From Branchiostoma floridae (taxonomy: Eukaryota; Chordata; Leptocardii; Amphioxiformes; Branchiostomatidae), in contig NC_049993.1 in assembly GCF_000003815.2 (NCBI RefSeq), positions 13,474,432 through 13,538,431 of the forward strand: DNA of 64,000 nt, given 5' to 3'. This document shows, one piece after another, positions 13,701 through 24,938 of the stretch. Both the position numbers and the translations under genes were made by a program. How positions within the stretch are numbered: the stretch's first letter is position 1; every line of letters starts with the position of its first letter. The notes under the pieces were generated by a model, which worked only from the letters and a program-made list of their open reading frames with translations, was not told the origin of the DNA and did no database searches.

Positions 13701-16159
13701 GGGGAGACTGGTGCCCATGCCGAGCGTCCCGATGAACGGAGAGCCGTCACTGTGGATGACGTCAACGAAGAGAGCGTCCGTGGGGTCCAGTTTGACGATG
13801 GCGTCCATGCCGTCGAAGTAAGGCTCAGATGCGTCAAGAGCTGGAAATTTATGATTAAACAAGAAATCAGGATTACGAACTTCACTCCATCTGGCGGAAC
13901 ATGCAATAACTGCACTGCCCCCTTAGGCAGAACATACAGAAACTGCAGTATGGAAACGCATAGAAAAACAAGCCAAGATATATCAGAGGCCCCAAAATTG
14001 ACCTTGACCTTTGTCTTCCCAACACCTACTCACATACCAAATATCATCGTAATCCATAGAGAGTATCTTGAGTTATATACTGACTTCTGGAAACAGAAAC
14101 AGACAGACAAACAGACAGACACACTTAAAACTATATCTCAATTTTTTCATGGAGATAATTAAAACAATGCTCCTCTTTCTTATGGATGAATAAAAGATAG
14201 CATTTCATATAATCTGGTCAGTATGGTAGCCAATAGCATAACAACAACTGTATTTATATTTGACAAGTTCAAATTCACCAGTGATTCGTCCAACGTTGCC
14301 GAGGATGTCGCCAGCGTATCCAGCCACGTGACAACCCAGGCTGTGACCAATCAGGTGGAAGTTGCGTGCGTTTGCTCCGGTCTGTGCGCTCATGTAGTTG
14401 ACGATCTTTGCCACTTCCGCGCCCACCACTCGGCTGTTGGCCGTGGCCTGTCCGTAAGACCCGCCAATGGATGCTCCATCGGCCCAGTCAACGGTAATGA
14501 CATTGATGTCCTCCTGTGATATGGTCATGGTTAGTTAGTAATTAGTAATTCGTGATAACTGATCACGTGATTCAAAACAATATCGTCATGGTACGAAAGC
14601 CGGTCCATGTTCATTATAGAAATTTATTTAAAAGCAGTATTTTGAATTTAAAAAAACGCAATATAAAGTTGGACAAGTTTTCATTTCTACAGCACCACTC
14701 TTTCTAAAAAATGACGGAGGACGCCATAGTTATCTGCAACAGCGTGTTTCCCAGCTCCCAGTGTTACATGTCTTAGAAGCGTAAAGAGGAAGTGGTGTAA
14801 GTTTAGGCCCCTGGTAGCTTGCTCTGGGACTGCTGGGGTGATTTTTATCAATCATTTTGTGTAAGAGTTTACCTTCAGCAGCAGCTCATCCACTATAGTC
14901 TGTACCCAGGCATGTTCAGCACTACCGGTGAAACCGTGGATCACCATACGGGTTGGTTTGGAGGAGCTGAAGTGCGAGGCTGACAACGTGGCGATGGAAT
15001 CAGCAACCAGGCGTTCCTGTTCAAGACATATCAAACATTGTACTTCATGCTGATATATTGATAAAAAGCACACACAGCAAAGTAAAAGTAGTCAAGGAGT
15101 CGGAAAGTAATTGCTGATACCGAGCAAAATATAGAATAAAAAATTCAACCATATCAACATACGAACCGTACAAGTTGCCGAACCATTTATAATTTAAACC
15201 AGTTCTTGATTCTGTCATAGTTCTAGATTTCTCTTTTTCTATCAGTTCTTTTCACATAATTTTGCTGTGTGTTGCTACTGTTTATATCAACGCTTTTTAG
15301 AGATTTTGTTCGCCAATTTGTACCAAATGTATCATTATGAGTTGTCATATTTTCTTCATCAAGCCATACATATAAAAGACTGACCCTGAGCGCCATAGTA
15401 GGGTTAGCGCGGGTGTACAGGTAGAACTTAGTCCCGACGACATCCGGGGGGTCAGGCAGGGACGACAGCGGGCGGTTCAGCCCCCAGAACGGGGCGATGT
15501 TAGTGAAGCAACCCAGGTCTCCATAGCAGACCTCGGCCGCCTGGGCAGCTGAAAATATTGAAATAAAGCATGAAACTATGAAATTTTGAAAAATACAGTC
15601 AGTATTTGCAATATATGTTTATTCTGGAGAGAGAAAACAATTTCTAGTTGTATCATCGTCTAGTTGAATGAGCAAACATTTTCCAAAGAACAATATGGTC
15701 ACTTCTAGATCTTAAGGTCGGTCCCCTAACTTCGACATGCCCCCAATTTCGGACGGATCGTCAGTGACTGTGTAATATCATATATACTTCTTATATCATC
15801 TCCTCCAACGAAAAATCCCCAAACACCGACCCACTAATTTATCCGTTGTCCAAACGTAACCGTTTTCAGGCAACCGACACTGAAGTCGAACTTACAAACT
15901 TACGAAGTTAGGAGACCCGATGTTATACGTTCACGTACAATCAAGGCTACCTCAGACATTGTATATATACAAATTTGTTCGTTGAATGAAAGAGTACAAG
16001 GAAACCATGTTAATCAATTTTGTGACAGAAAATATTTTAAAATTCTTTGGTATTTTATCATTGCTAAATTTAGATCGTTATGTTCATGTTTTGATATCTA
16101 AAAGAAACACAGAACTTACCGTATGCCAGCGAAAGAATTGACAGCACCGAAAGCAACAT
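7757..16159 (-). CDS. Lipase 2: secreted pancreatic lipase-like triacylglycerol lipase, 10 exons
   Basis: Exons in transcript order: 16120-16159, 15385-15548, 14873-15016, 14279-14513, 13586-13840, 13120-13219, 12685-12833, 12248-12362, 11669-11854, 7757-7835; 488 residues in one frame. The short signal peptide MLLSVLSILSLAYG leads to CYGDLGCF. The triad is Ser174 (GHSLG), Asp197 (in ALDASEP, where most relatives have GLDPAEP) and His289 (ACSHL). The PLAT domain spans about 363-488 and the protein ends in GGTC. The lid between the two Cys is about 28 residues and Ala/Glu-rich before the His. Lipase 3 is its closest relative in this window: the lengths of most exons match exactly and both share the motif TRANPTMALR. 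The last intron is 3.8 kb and filled with tandem repeats, so the last exon was found only by its homologous F-C-G ending. A weak TTAAATA lies about 75 bases upstream of the ATG. Confidence 0.88.
7889..7945. repeat. Dispersed repeat fragment, copy at 2848-2910
   Basis: The string TTTTACACAACCAGTAAAGT is shared with 2869-2888, each preceded by a GTTGGAGT-like block. The two copies sit in introns of lipases 2 and 1. The family is unknown. Confidence 0.4.
9470..10205. repeat. Large tandem repeat, copy A, in lipase 2 intron 9
   Basis: Blocks such as CAGACCGTCAACA, TGAAGAGAAGT, TAGTCTAAAATGC and ATGAATATTAATTAGCC occur in the same order here and at 10205-10778. This is a directly repeated segment of roughly 600-730 bases with substitutions and small indels. 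It ends at the motif ATACCAGGGTACAGGGG that also starts the 162-bp array. Confidence 0.65.
10205..10778. repeat. Large tandem repeat, copy B, in lipase 2 intron 9
   Basis: Second copy of the segment at 9470-10205, slightly shorter. It runs directly into the short-period array. No coding frame is conserved between copies A and B, which argues for non-coding repeat DNA. Confidence 0.65.
10779..11340. repeat. Tandem array with a period of 161-163 bp
   Basis: The block GTAATACCAGGGTACAGG starts at 10779, 10941, 11104 and 11265. Each full unit also contains AAAAGTGTCCTTTTTTGGTC and a run ending in CAAATTTCAGCTCATT. The open frames reported across it are simply these repeats read in frame. It lies wholly inside the last intron of lipase 2. 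Confidence 0.8.
11466..11492. repeat. (GAAA)n microsatellite
   Basis: Six or so uninterrupted GAAA units at the end of the intronic repeat block. Confidence 0.85.
12853..12975. repeat. Dispersed repeat, partner of 4402-4530
   Basis: It shares TACGTTTGGGACCGCA, GCGACACCTA and AGGAAGGTGAC with the lipase 1 copy. It lies in lipase 2 intron 6. Confidence 0.45.
13905..14165 (+). repeat. Dispersed repeat family R1 (CTGCAGT... TTTTTCATGGAG tail)
   Basis: About 260 bases containing a CTGCAGT block, then ACATACCAAATATCATC, a CAGACAGACAAACAGACAGA run and CAATTTTTTCATGGAG at the end. Related copies lie at 17655-17960, 20835-21065, 25140-25260, 43495-43780, 43830-44090 and 44455-44610, mostly in introns of this cluster. 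It is non-coding. Confidence 0.6.
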
Positions 16160-17654
16160 GTTCCCTTCTCAAATTTCGTGCGGATTGTGGCCGATTGTGG
16201 TATGTGATACGAAGAATTACTAGAGTTCTATGTATTTAATGTGTGTTACCCCACCTACGTTTGCTTCCGTCAGTACGTACATATGTACACTGACATTATC
16301 AGGGCACAGGAAGTTAGGTTAGGCTAATGTTCGTCAAAATTCTGATGTAACTCAATGGTTCAAACACTTGCGTAGTGGAAGGGGGAGGGGGACAATAAAG
16401 AGACTACCTTTACGACAGTGCTTCTTTGGAATGAAAATCATCGGCAAATACACTATAGATTTATGTATTTCTGCATTCAATAACCTTGGATGCCTATTTC
16501 TGTTATTTGAAAAGAATCAATATTCATATCATATCACTTAATTTACTTGGTCCACCTTTTTTGAAATGTCCTAAAACATCTCTTTTGATACAGGTGACCG
16601 TCAGGTTCATGGACTTTATAGTTTGGACTTTGCCACGGACGTTACTACTTTGCAAATGACGTTTTGACATTTTTTTTGTCTGACCCTAAGCCCTCTCCAT
16701 ACAAGTAGCTACCATTTTACCGATTACAATATGTGATGATGCAATTATGACAGATTCATGACGTCATAGGCTGCAGTTGAATGGGTTGAAGGCCATTTGT
16801 GACACTAATACAATTTCAACACAAACCACCACATTAGACATGTATGAATAATTTTCTGTAGGATGCAACGTCAAAAATATCATCCTTAAAAGTGACACTG
16901 TACCATTGTAAGAGAAAAAGAGGGTACGCAAAGCATCATGGGATCCGCCAATGTTGATGCCCACCTCCCCACACGGAGGGCGTATTGTCCAACACTGCCA
17001 CCTTTCCGTGCTCAGTCTTTGTCAGAACAAATGCTTGGTCACAAAGTCCATCAAAGAGTCGTGGGGAAAAGCGCACCTGTCACCATTTGGGGTGCGTCTG
17101 ATCTGTGAAACGTAAGTGTTGAATTTCATGCCTACTCATCATGATTGTAGACAACAAACACGTTAACACATTGTTTGTTTGGATATTTCAACCAAACCCT
17201 AAAAACAACGCATGGCCAGCCATGCATGTTGCCCAAATCTTTATCTAACACAACTTTTGAAAATGACTACTGTACTTCTCTGGTAGCCACTCACGCCCAC
17301 AAAAGTCATTGAGCCCAGCAGTAAGAAAACACGAATTTACACAATCCCACCCCAACATCTGCTTGGATATTACCCCTTCCCTGAATTGTATCCTGACATA
17401 ACGTCCTTGACAGGACCTTGTGATACAAAAGGTAGCCAACCTTTATTCCGACAGCTGTCTTTCGAAGTGGTATCATCATGATGAAATATTTGATACCCAC
17501 TGACGCCATCTTTGTCACTATGCTGATAACGATTGTTTACGAAATAGACAAAGTAGAGTATTTGTTATCCAGGTAAAGCTATCTTTCATGGTGCATTTCT
17601 AAGAAATAAAAAAATCATACATCCCTTCTTGAATGATCCTCTTTCAAAGATCTG

Positions 17655-17960
17655 AAACGCCCCTGCAGTTCCAATGACAGCTGCTAAACGGCCCAAACTT
17701 ACGTCACGTCGTTCTGAATACAAACGTTGTCTATCATCCAAAAATCAACTCGAGATATCAAGCAAATTGAGATTCTGCTGCACTACAACGAAAAGCAACT
17801 AGAGGGCCCAAACTTAAATCGTTTCTTCTTATTGCCATCTTCAATCAATATCAACAAACCGAATATCATTAAGATCCACCCCATCAACATACCAAGTATC
17901 ATAAAAATTGTTCTGTGCACACATAAACACACAGACACACGCAAAGACTTTTTAACAAAG
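17655..17960 (+). repeat. R1 family repeat copy
   Basis: It contains CCCCTGCAGTTCCAA, AGGGCCCAAACTTAAA and ACATACCAAGTATCATAA followed by CACACAGACACACG, the R1 order of blocks. Confidence 0.5.
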
Positions 17961-18084
17961 GTAGTGATAGAAATCTTCTCTATTCTAACTAAGTTTGACG
18001 AATCATATTGAAATAACGTATCTATATTCAGCAAATGAAATCTTTATCACAGAAGAAGACCAAGTGCAAATCATGTTAGGCAAA

Positions 18085-18090
18085 TTTATT
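18085..18090 (-). terminator. Polyadenylation signal of lipase 3
   Basis: AATAAA on the - strand, 55 bases after the lipase 3 stop codon. Confidence 0.5.
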
Positions 18091-18144
18091 TCTCATGTTT
18101 CGCTGTTACTGATAAGTCTTCTTTCTTCTGTGTGAAGAGGCTTT

Positions 18145-21100
18145 TTAACAGTTCCCTCCCGCAGCAGTCAATGTAATAGTCTCCCCGTTCCTGATCTGAG
18201 TGTCACCGGCACAGAATCGGTAGCTGTGAAGGAATAATAAAGATATACTTAATGTCAGGGCCAGCCAACTCCAACATACCGTGCCCCACAAGTACAAAGA
18301 CACAAAGACACAAACGCTACGGAAAACAAAACTTCTTGTCGAATAAGAAGGTTCACGATTCTATGTATTCAAGTATGCGACATGGAATGCATTGTGGGTA
18401 ATATGTCAAAGGTGAATACCCCTAACTTGTACATTATTTCTATGTCGTCTATTGTCTCGATTTGTATATTAATGTCCAGATATGTGTTATTTCTTTCTCA
18501 GGGGCCTTCACCTTTGACATATTACCCACAATACATTTCGCTGCATCTGCCTACTTACAATCGCGAATCTGCTAATTTGAATGTAACGACGTGCACGTAC
18601 TAGCAGCTTCTTGAATGATACTGTTTTAAAATCACAGACACTTGATACTGTGGCCCACAAGTACAAGGCCACAAACGTTACGGAAAACTAGGTACCCAGT
18701 CTGAGTCTCCCCAGCCGTGATGGTGACCTTGTTGAGGGTGTAGTACTGACACATGGTACCGTGGCCCACAAGTACAAAGTCACAAACGTTACGGAAAACA
18801 ACATACCCATCCTGACTCTCGCCCGCCGTGATAGTGACCTTGTTGAGGGTGTAGTACTGGGCGGCGAAGATGTCCCACAGGCTGCTGGAGCGGGCAAACC
18901 GGACGTGAACCCTCGTGACGTCACCAATCTCCTCAGGGCTGATCACCGTCTTCTGGTACGTCACGCCCCCTTGCAGCTGTATGTTATCGCTGTAAATGGT
19001 AGAAAATGTATCATGACCTTGGACTTCCAAGTCACGTGACTACCATCAGAGCTGAAGGAACATGGCAGATGCCTTGACAGACGTTACCTGGGGTCCCTTT
19101 CATCTTGGGAAATGTTGTATTGGATCAAGGTCATTTTCTAAATGTGAATGGCCTAAATCGTTATGTAAAGACAATAAAAGTGTGTCTAATTTTTATGACG
19201 TACTCGGTGACCTCCATAGAGTCCGTGATGCCGGTTGGTCCTTGGAAAGTGACGTAGATGCGGCCGGCAGCCTGAGCCATCGGGTTGGATGACGTCACCT
19301 GCACCTTGTAGTGGTAAGCTGTACGGGATGAATATTCAGGACACTATTTAGAGATTATTTTGGCACTTAAGTAATGTATATTTTATGCATTCTTATCCAG
19401 CATTTAGTACTGGAAAAGTTTTTTTAAAAAGTTATCAATACGTTCCTCGATGTTGTGTCCTACTTCACCTCTCACTTAACTCAGGGGAAATGAGTACCTA
19501 GTCTCGGTTAGGGACGTCCTCTCAGATGGGACGTAAAACCAAAAATAATAGAAATTGCAAATTTTACAATTCTTAGAAAAAGACTAATAGTTTCATACCG
19601 CAGTATTTCCCATTGGATCCATCGGTGGTCATGAGGTACATGGACCCGCGGGCGCCATAGTGGTCCCTGGCGCGAGCTCCCATCTGTGAGCAGCTGCTAC
19701 TGCTAGGACAGCTCAGACAGAAGCCCTGCTTAAACTTCTCAAAGCTGAAGAAGAAGAACAATATCAGTACGGGACAACTTTGTGAGCAGAACCGTATTGC
19801 TTTTTCCCAAGCTTAAGGAGTCATGGGTGCCGCCATCTTGGTCCCTGGTGAAGAGACGGGGGCTGATACCGGACACCTTTGATCCTTTACCAACGTCACG
19901 TTTCCGTTAAGATCACGTGACAAAGGTTTCGGGTCATTCCAACTTGCGAAGGATCAGAGGGCACAAGATAGAGTATGATATCGTTGACGTTGTATATATG
20001 TTAAGACTAGAAATCAGTTTAATGCAGTACAGACAAGTTTAAACCTACCTTTCGCATGGGTAGGCGGTGAAGGGACACTCAGAGTTGATGGACTCAGTGA
20101 AGAAGTCGAGGGCCTTCAAGTGACTGCACGCCAAAGCTGCCTCAGCACCTGAATATAGGAGTGCAAATAGGCCCTTGGTTAAAATTGCACGAATGATGGT
20201 GGCCTATATTTGCTTGGTAAATGCGTATTGTCATTCAGCCTGACTAAATCGATCTTCTAACAGCCCCTATAAGCACCCAACAGTGTGTGATTGAGTAACA
20301 GGCTAGATGTTATTCCTTGTTGTAGTCAATAGAAAATGTCAACACGCATGAAACCTGGAGTGATTTCATGCAGATGCTGTAAGTATAAGGTTCGGCTATT
20401 TTTTTTACTCTGACAAAAATGTGCTCAGTCTCACCGTCATACCCATCCGTGAGCAGCCCCACACCGGTTGCCACCACTGTTGACACGACGTTGTCGTTAC
20501 AGCCTGGCTGGTACATGCCGTTGTTGGGGTAGAAGTCCACGTGACCGATGGGGAGGTTCGTGCCCATCCCCAGCGTACCGATGAACGGGGACCCGTCCGT
20601 ATGGATGACGTCAACGAAGCGGGCGTCGGTGGGGTCCAACCTGACCACGGCGTCCATGCCGTCGAAGTACGGCTCAGCGGCATCAAGAGCTGAAACAACA
20701 AAAGAACTTAATTAATATATTAGAATGCTTGTGTTTAAGTCTCCCTCATCATTGCCATTATTTAAGAAATCTGCTAGGATACCCTTTATGCTATGTCAGA
20801 AACATTTTCACAACCTTGTTTGAAAGTTTCCACAAAAACACCCCTGCAGTTATAAAAAAAGGCCGCCAGGGGACCCTAAATTATGTAACTTATACCACCC
20901 AAAATCGTGACTATGCTTTCTCCAGAACATGGGATACCAAAACCGGTGGTTCTGATACAGTACGAGGAAAAACACAAGGGGCTCAAAATCTATTAATTTA
21001 TTCCGAAAGCCAGGACCTAACTACATACCAAATTTCATAGCAATCTATCAAGACCTTCTTGGGTTATACTTTTACTGTTTCAAGACGTCTCGGTCTTTTA

Positions 21101-23312
21101 CTCACCGGTGATCCTGGCGAGGTTACCCAGTGTATCCCCTGCATACCCGGCGATCTGGGCCCCCAGGCTGTGGCCGATGATGTGGAAGTTCTGTCCAGAC
21201 ACTTCATAATTCCCCATGTAGGTGATCAGCTCCGCCACCTGCGCTCCAACCACCCGGGTGTTGGCCACGGCCTGTTCGTAAGACCCCGTGAGGGTTGCCC
21301 CTTCCGACCATTCAACGGTGACCACGTTGGCATCCTCCTACAAGGATGACAACAAATAGAAGATCTTAAACCTGTGTGAAATACTCGTAGTTTTCAGAAT
21401 GAAATTCCATCCGAGTATGTAAAGGTACTCTATGAGAAAAAGAAGTTTTACCTAATCTTTCGGCCTTCTTTAAATATATCTGAGCCGAGTTCTGTTGTCA
21501 CGTGATTTTTTCGTGTGACGTCAGCACTGGGTCAGGGGGAAGTCGGTAACGACCCCCACCCCTGCCCTTTCCCCGGTTGAAAGAAGGTTGATGTGCGCTG
21601 ATGTAGATGGCCTCCTATAGCCCTTCCATACATTTTAGTTTTTGTTAATTTGTCGCTGATTTTATCTAAAACTCATAATTCAACAGACATGCAAATGGTA
21701 GTAAATTGAGGACAGGAAACAAGATAGCCAATTCTGATCTGGGACTTTCTAAAACCTTTGACATAACTTCCTGTAAATAACTAATTATAGCAAAGAATCC
21801 TACCTTCTTCAACAGTTCGTCCACCATACGCTGGACCCAGTCGTGCTGTGCGCTGTGGGTGAACCCGTGAATAATCATCATGGACGGGCGGGACGAGCTG
21901 AAGTGCGATGCCGAGAACGTGGCGGGAGAGTTCGAGACCAAACGTTCCTAACAACAAGTAACAGGTAACGGTTAATAGATATATTCCGATATCGTTTCTG
22001 AAGCCATAATGACAGTGGGATGTTCTCCTCTATGTTTCGGTTAAGTTAATTCAAGACGGAGCCTATTCCTATCCTTCCACTGCATTTTGCCTTACCGTTA
22101 CCGAAGTCAGGTACCAATTTTTTTACACCCAACATTTGCAGATCTTGCTGCACGCGCTATTTAAAGTTAATATCTTGTGCGGATGCTCCTACATTACTTG
22201 GTGGCAACAAGTGCTACAGTTCTGAGGAAAGAATATTTCAATTCTCTGTTGATAACTTTGACACTTGAAGATATGATCACGTCTTGTTCTTTTCTGAGTC
22301 GGTATTAGGTAATGTTCTAAATAGTATAAAGTAGTTGGTACGTCTACCAGTTTATCACATGTTTGTTCACATAAATACAGTTTTAGCAGACCTTACGAAA
22401 GTTAATGTACTATAGTTGTGTAGATAAAGATCTTCTTCTATGTAAGTTAATAATGACTAACCCGAAGGGCCATAGTAGGGTTAGCGCGGGTGTTCAAGTA
22501 GAACTTAGTCCCGATGACGTCAGGGGCGTCTGGTAGAGCGGACAGCGGGCGGTTCAGGCCCCAGAACGGCGCGATGTTAGAGAAACATCCCAGGTTCATG
22601 TAACACACCTCTGCGCCATGAGCCACTGGAGACAGACAAAATACATGTAAGACTTACAGTGATGTGAGTACAAGACACGTTTTGCCACTTCTATGGAAGC
22701 AAATCATCCTTTCTACCTCCACTATTCACCTCTTGTGAGGACGCTGAAAGCCTCTTTCTTAGAACTTTATTGCTTGGTATTGTTTCCTCGTCATTGCTTT
22801 CTAGAGGGGTACAGCCTTATACTTTTCCAGTCGATTATGAACATACATCTGTAATCACAACTAACACAAGAAGAATTTACAGGGGTTTAATGTTTTGTGA
22901 TGAAGTAAATAAGAAAGATACATGATAATGATAAGGAATAAAAAAAAGCGCCGTAAAAAAACAATTAGGAGGAAATTACGCAATGTCTTTGAGTAATTAC
23001 ACATTGAGTGTATACAGTACAGAATATATATGTTTGAAAAATTATCATTGTAATGTTTAATGTCACAGCAATTTTATCGAATAAAGGTACGACTGTACCA
23101 AATACAGTGCAGTCACATTCGTATGTACTTCGTAATTTTTACATGATAGATAAAATTGCTAAGTATAGTTATACAAATTGCACTATATTCGGTAAAATTG
23201 CAATGTATACATAGGAACCCTTAACAATCAACCCCTAGCTTTGTGATATCAATATCATCAAATTAATCAACTTACCATGGCACGCAAAAAAGAAGGCCAG
23301 TAAGGACAACAT
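18145..23312 (-). CDS. Lipase 3: secreted pancreatic lipase-like triacylglycerol lipase, 10 exons
   Basis: Exons in transcript order: 23276-23312, 22462-22625, 21804-21947, 21106-21337, 20435-20689, 20049-20148, 19599-19744, 19204-19318, 18807-18989, 18145-18223; 484 residues. The signal peptide is MLSLLAFFFACHG. The mature start reads CYMNLGCF, a variant of CYGDLGCF. The triad is Ser172 (GHSLG), Asp195 (ALDAAEP) and His287 (ACSHL). The core strand motif is VTVEW, where the other members have VDW. The PLAT domain spans about 360-484 and the protein ends GGNC. It is the sister of lipase 2. The end of exon 9 plus intron is tandemly duplicated (18696-18806). A second donor at 18695 would lengthen the protein by 37 residues in frame. 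No clear TATA box was found upstream. Confidence 0.88.
18386..18538. mobile_element. MITE-like inverted-repeat element in lipase 3 intron 9
   Basis: The left arm GGGTAATATGTCAAAGGTGAA and the right arm TTCACCTTTGACATATTACCC are inverted repeats of about 34 bases flanking a short unique core. One arm recurs at about 46376-46420 in lipase 5 intron 3. Confidence 0.7.
18648..18806 (-). repeat. Tandem duplication of the lipase 3 exon 9 end and splice donor
   Basis: On the - strand the last 19 or so codons of exon 9, the GG|GT donor and the following 40-odd bases of intron recur 111 bases downstream. The first copy runs into AGTCAGGATGGGTATG, the second into ACTCAGACTGGGTACC. The unit is a multiple of three and contains no stop. 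A further relic of the intronic part (CCCCACAAGTACAAAGACA) lies near 18281. Confidence 0.85.
20835..21065 (+). repeat. R1 family repeat copy in lipase 3 intron 4
   Basis: It contains CCCCTGCAGTTATAAAAA, GCCGCCAGGGGACCC and CTACATACCAAATTTCATAG, then a CAATCTATCAAGACC block as in other R1 copies. Confidence 0.5.
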
Positions 23313-24938
23313 GTTGCTCCAAGTTGAAGTTCTCGGATGTGCGCTCAGAGTCCCGACCAGATAGAGTGTGACAGATACAGCTGTTAGGTGGCCTGACCTT
23401 AGGCCTTATTTGCTCTCGGAAACTGGCTTACGTAAGTGTCACTGCAAAGGTCTCTTGATGATTGATGCATGTTTGCTAAATTAGCTAGCCTCTACCAGGC
23501 CACATAGGTGGCTAAAAATATTAGACATTGGTCAAATAGACAGATAACACATCATAAGTAAACTGTACTCTTCGGCCAGCTAATTCCTCGGATATGTTAT
23601 CTAATCAAGTATGTATTTGGCCAATTTCTACTATTTTTTCGAGCGGAGCCTGTTAGACGCTAATATGTAAACAACAACAAACAAGAGTTTAAAGATTTCA
23701 CACCTACATGAAATACTTTTCTTGCGCGTCTTGTTTAATTCATTGTACAAAGAAAGGGTGAGTAAATAACTCCTATGGCCGGCCGATTCCCCTAGTGTAC
23801 TATTGACTCTATTTGTCGAATTTCTACTATTAGTTCACGATCCGCGGAGCCTGGTAGAGGCTAAGCTAGAATAGGATGACGTAGTAGGATGGATTGCAGG
23901 CTACTCCCAACACGTACGGTGACACTATATATTATAACATTGGTTGGGAGTGGTCGGCAGTCAAGTCGTGGTAAGGTCCTGTATGTGTGATGCTACATCA
24001 TAATCAAAAGCGGAAGAAGGTGACCAGCCGGGTAGTTTTCGGAACGACCCCTACGTGGCCCATAAGACACCCTGTGGCTACATTGCATGCAGCTTTGGAG
24101 CACGGCCGGGTCCCTGGATTTTTTAACTCGTAGTTAAAATCAACTCGGGACCTGGCAACAAATAGGTACTGTAACCTACCCGTAAAAACATCGAGAGGTA
24201 CTCTTCTAATTCTGCAGTCCCCAAACGGGACAACTTTGTGGTCGGGGCTACATTACCAACGGGCATAAATGTAAATGTAAACGTATCATGACAGGGACTT
24301 CAGTGCGCAAGGGCATGTCTAGCCGTGTAAGATTACTGATCTGATTCGTGCACGTGTATCAGACTGTACTATGGGGCTTTAATCGTGGGAAATAACAAGT
24401 GCCATAGTTTGTTCTCTTGTGGGTTCCGATGTATACGTTCTTATCTCCACTTTAAATAGTTGGGAAGTTTGATAACGATACCCCACAATTTGTAAACCGT
24501 GCGATCCTGGGGCAACTCCTGGGGCAGTCCCACACCATGCTACACAGCAGAAAAAGCGACCAGACGACGAGTCTGCGATGTACACGTTTGTTTGTATATG
24601 CATTGAAATCATCACCAAGTATTATCTTTATTTTGATATTCTATCGAAAGCATCGGTTCTCAACATGATATACCAGAAGCCTATTAGCAGATAACATTCT
24701 GTTCACTGTTTATTCATGTCTCTGTCCTCAGTTTACCTTGTCAAGTTGTTCATGTACAGGTACAGGACTTGCACCTTATCCTAGTGTACCTCTGTAACCG
24801 ATTACTGTAGCTTTATCTATCCGTACCCGAGGTTAAATTAATGTACACAATCCCTATTTGATCGTGTCAGGACAATGGTATGTTGTTATTCTTGTTTCTT
24901 TAGTGCTTTTTTGGACATATCATCTCTTTAGAACGTTG
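23313..24938. other. Spacer between lipases 3 and 4
   Basis: It holds foldback elements around 23485-23866, a palindrome-bearing stretch near 24000-24260 that resembles 55560-55800, and a possible lipase 4 poly(A) signal (AATAAA on the - strand at 24709-24714). The 79-codon frame at 24379-24618 shows no recognisable motif. Confidence 0.5.
23485..23866. mobile_element. Foldback element, CCTCTACCAGG family
   Basis: The left end is CTAGCCTCTACCAGGC and the right end GCCTGGTAGAGGCTAAG. A third, degenerate arm (GCCTGTTAGACGCTAAT) lies inside, so this is probably a nested or composite copy. Related ends occur at 35750/36433 and 61264/61430. Confidence 0.6.

Larger units (their letters stand above)
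16160..18144. other. Spacer between lipases 2 and 3
   Basis: It holds the lipase 2 upstream region, an R1 repeat copy at about 17655-17960 and the lipase 3 poly(A) signal. The open frames of up to 94 codons show no conserved motif or splice context. No gene is recognised. Confidence 0.5.

Noticed and set aside
13647-14162. 171-codon + strand open frame
   Set aside because: Its first half is the antisense of lipase 2 exon 5 and the rest is an R1 repeat; no splice or motif support.
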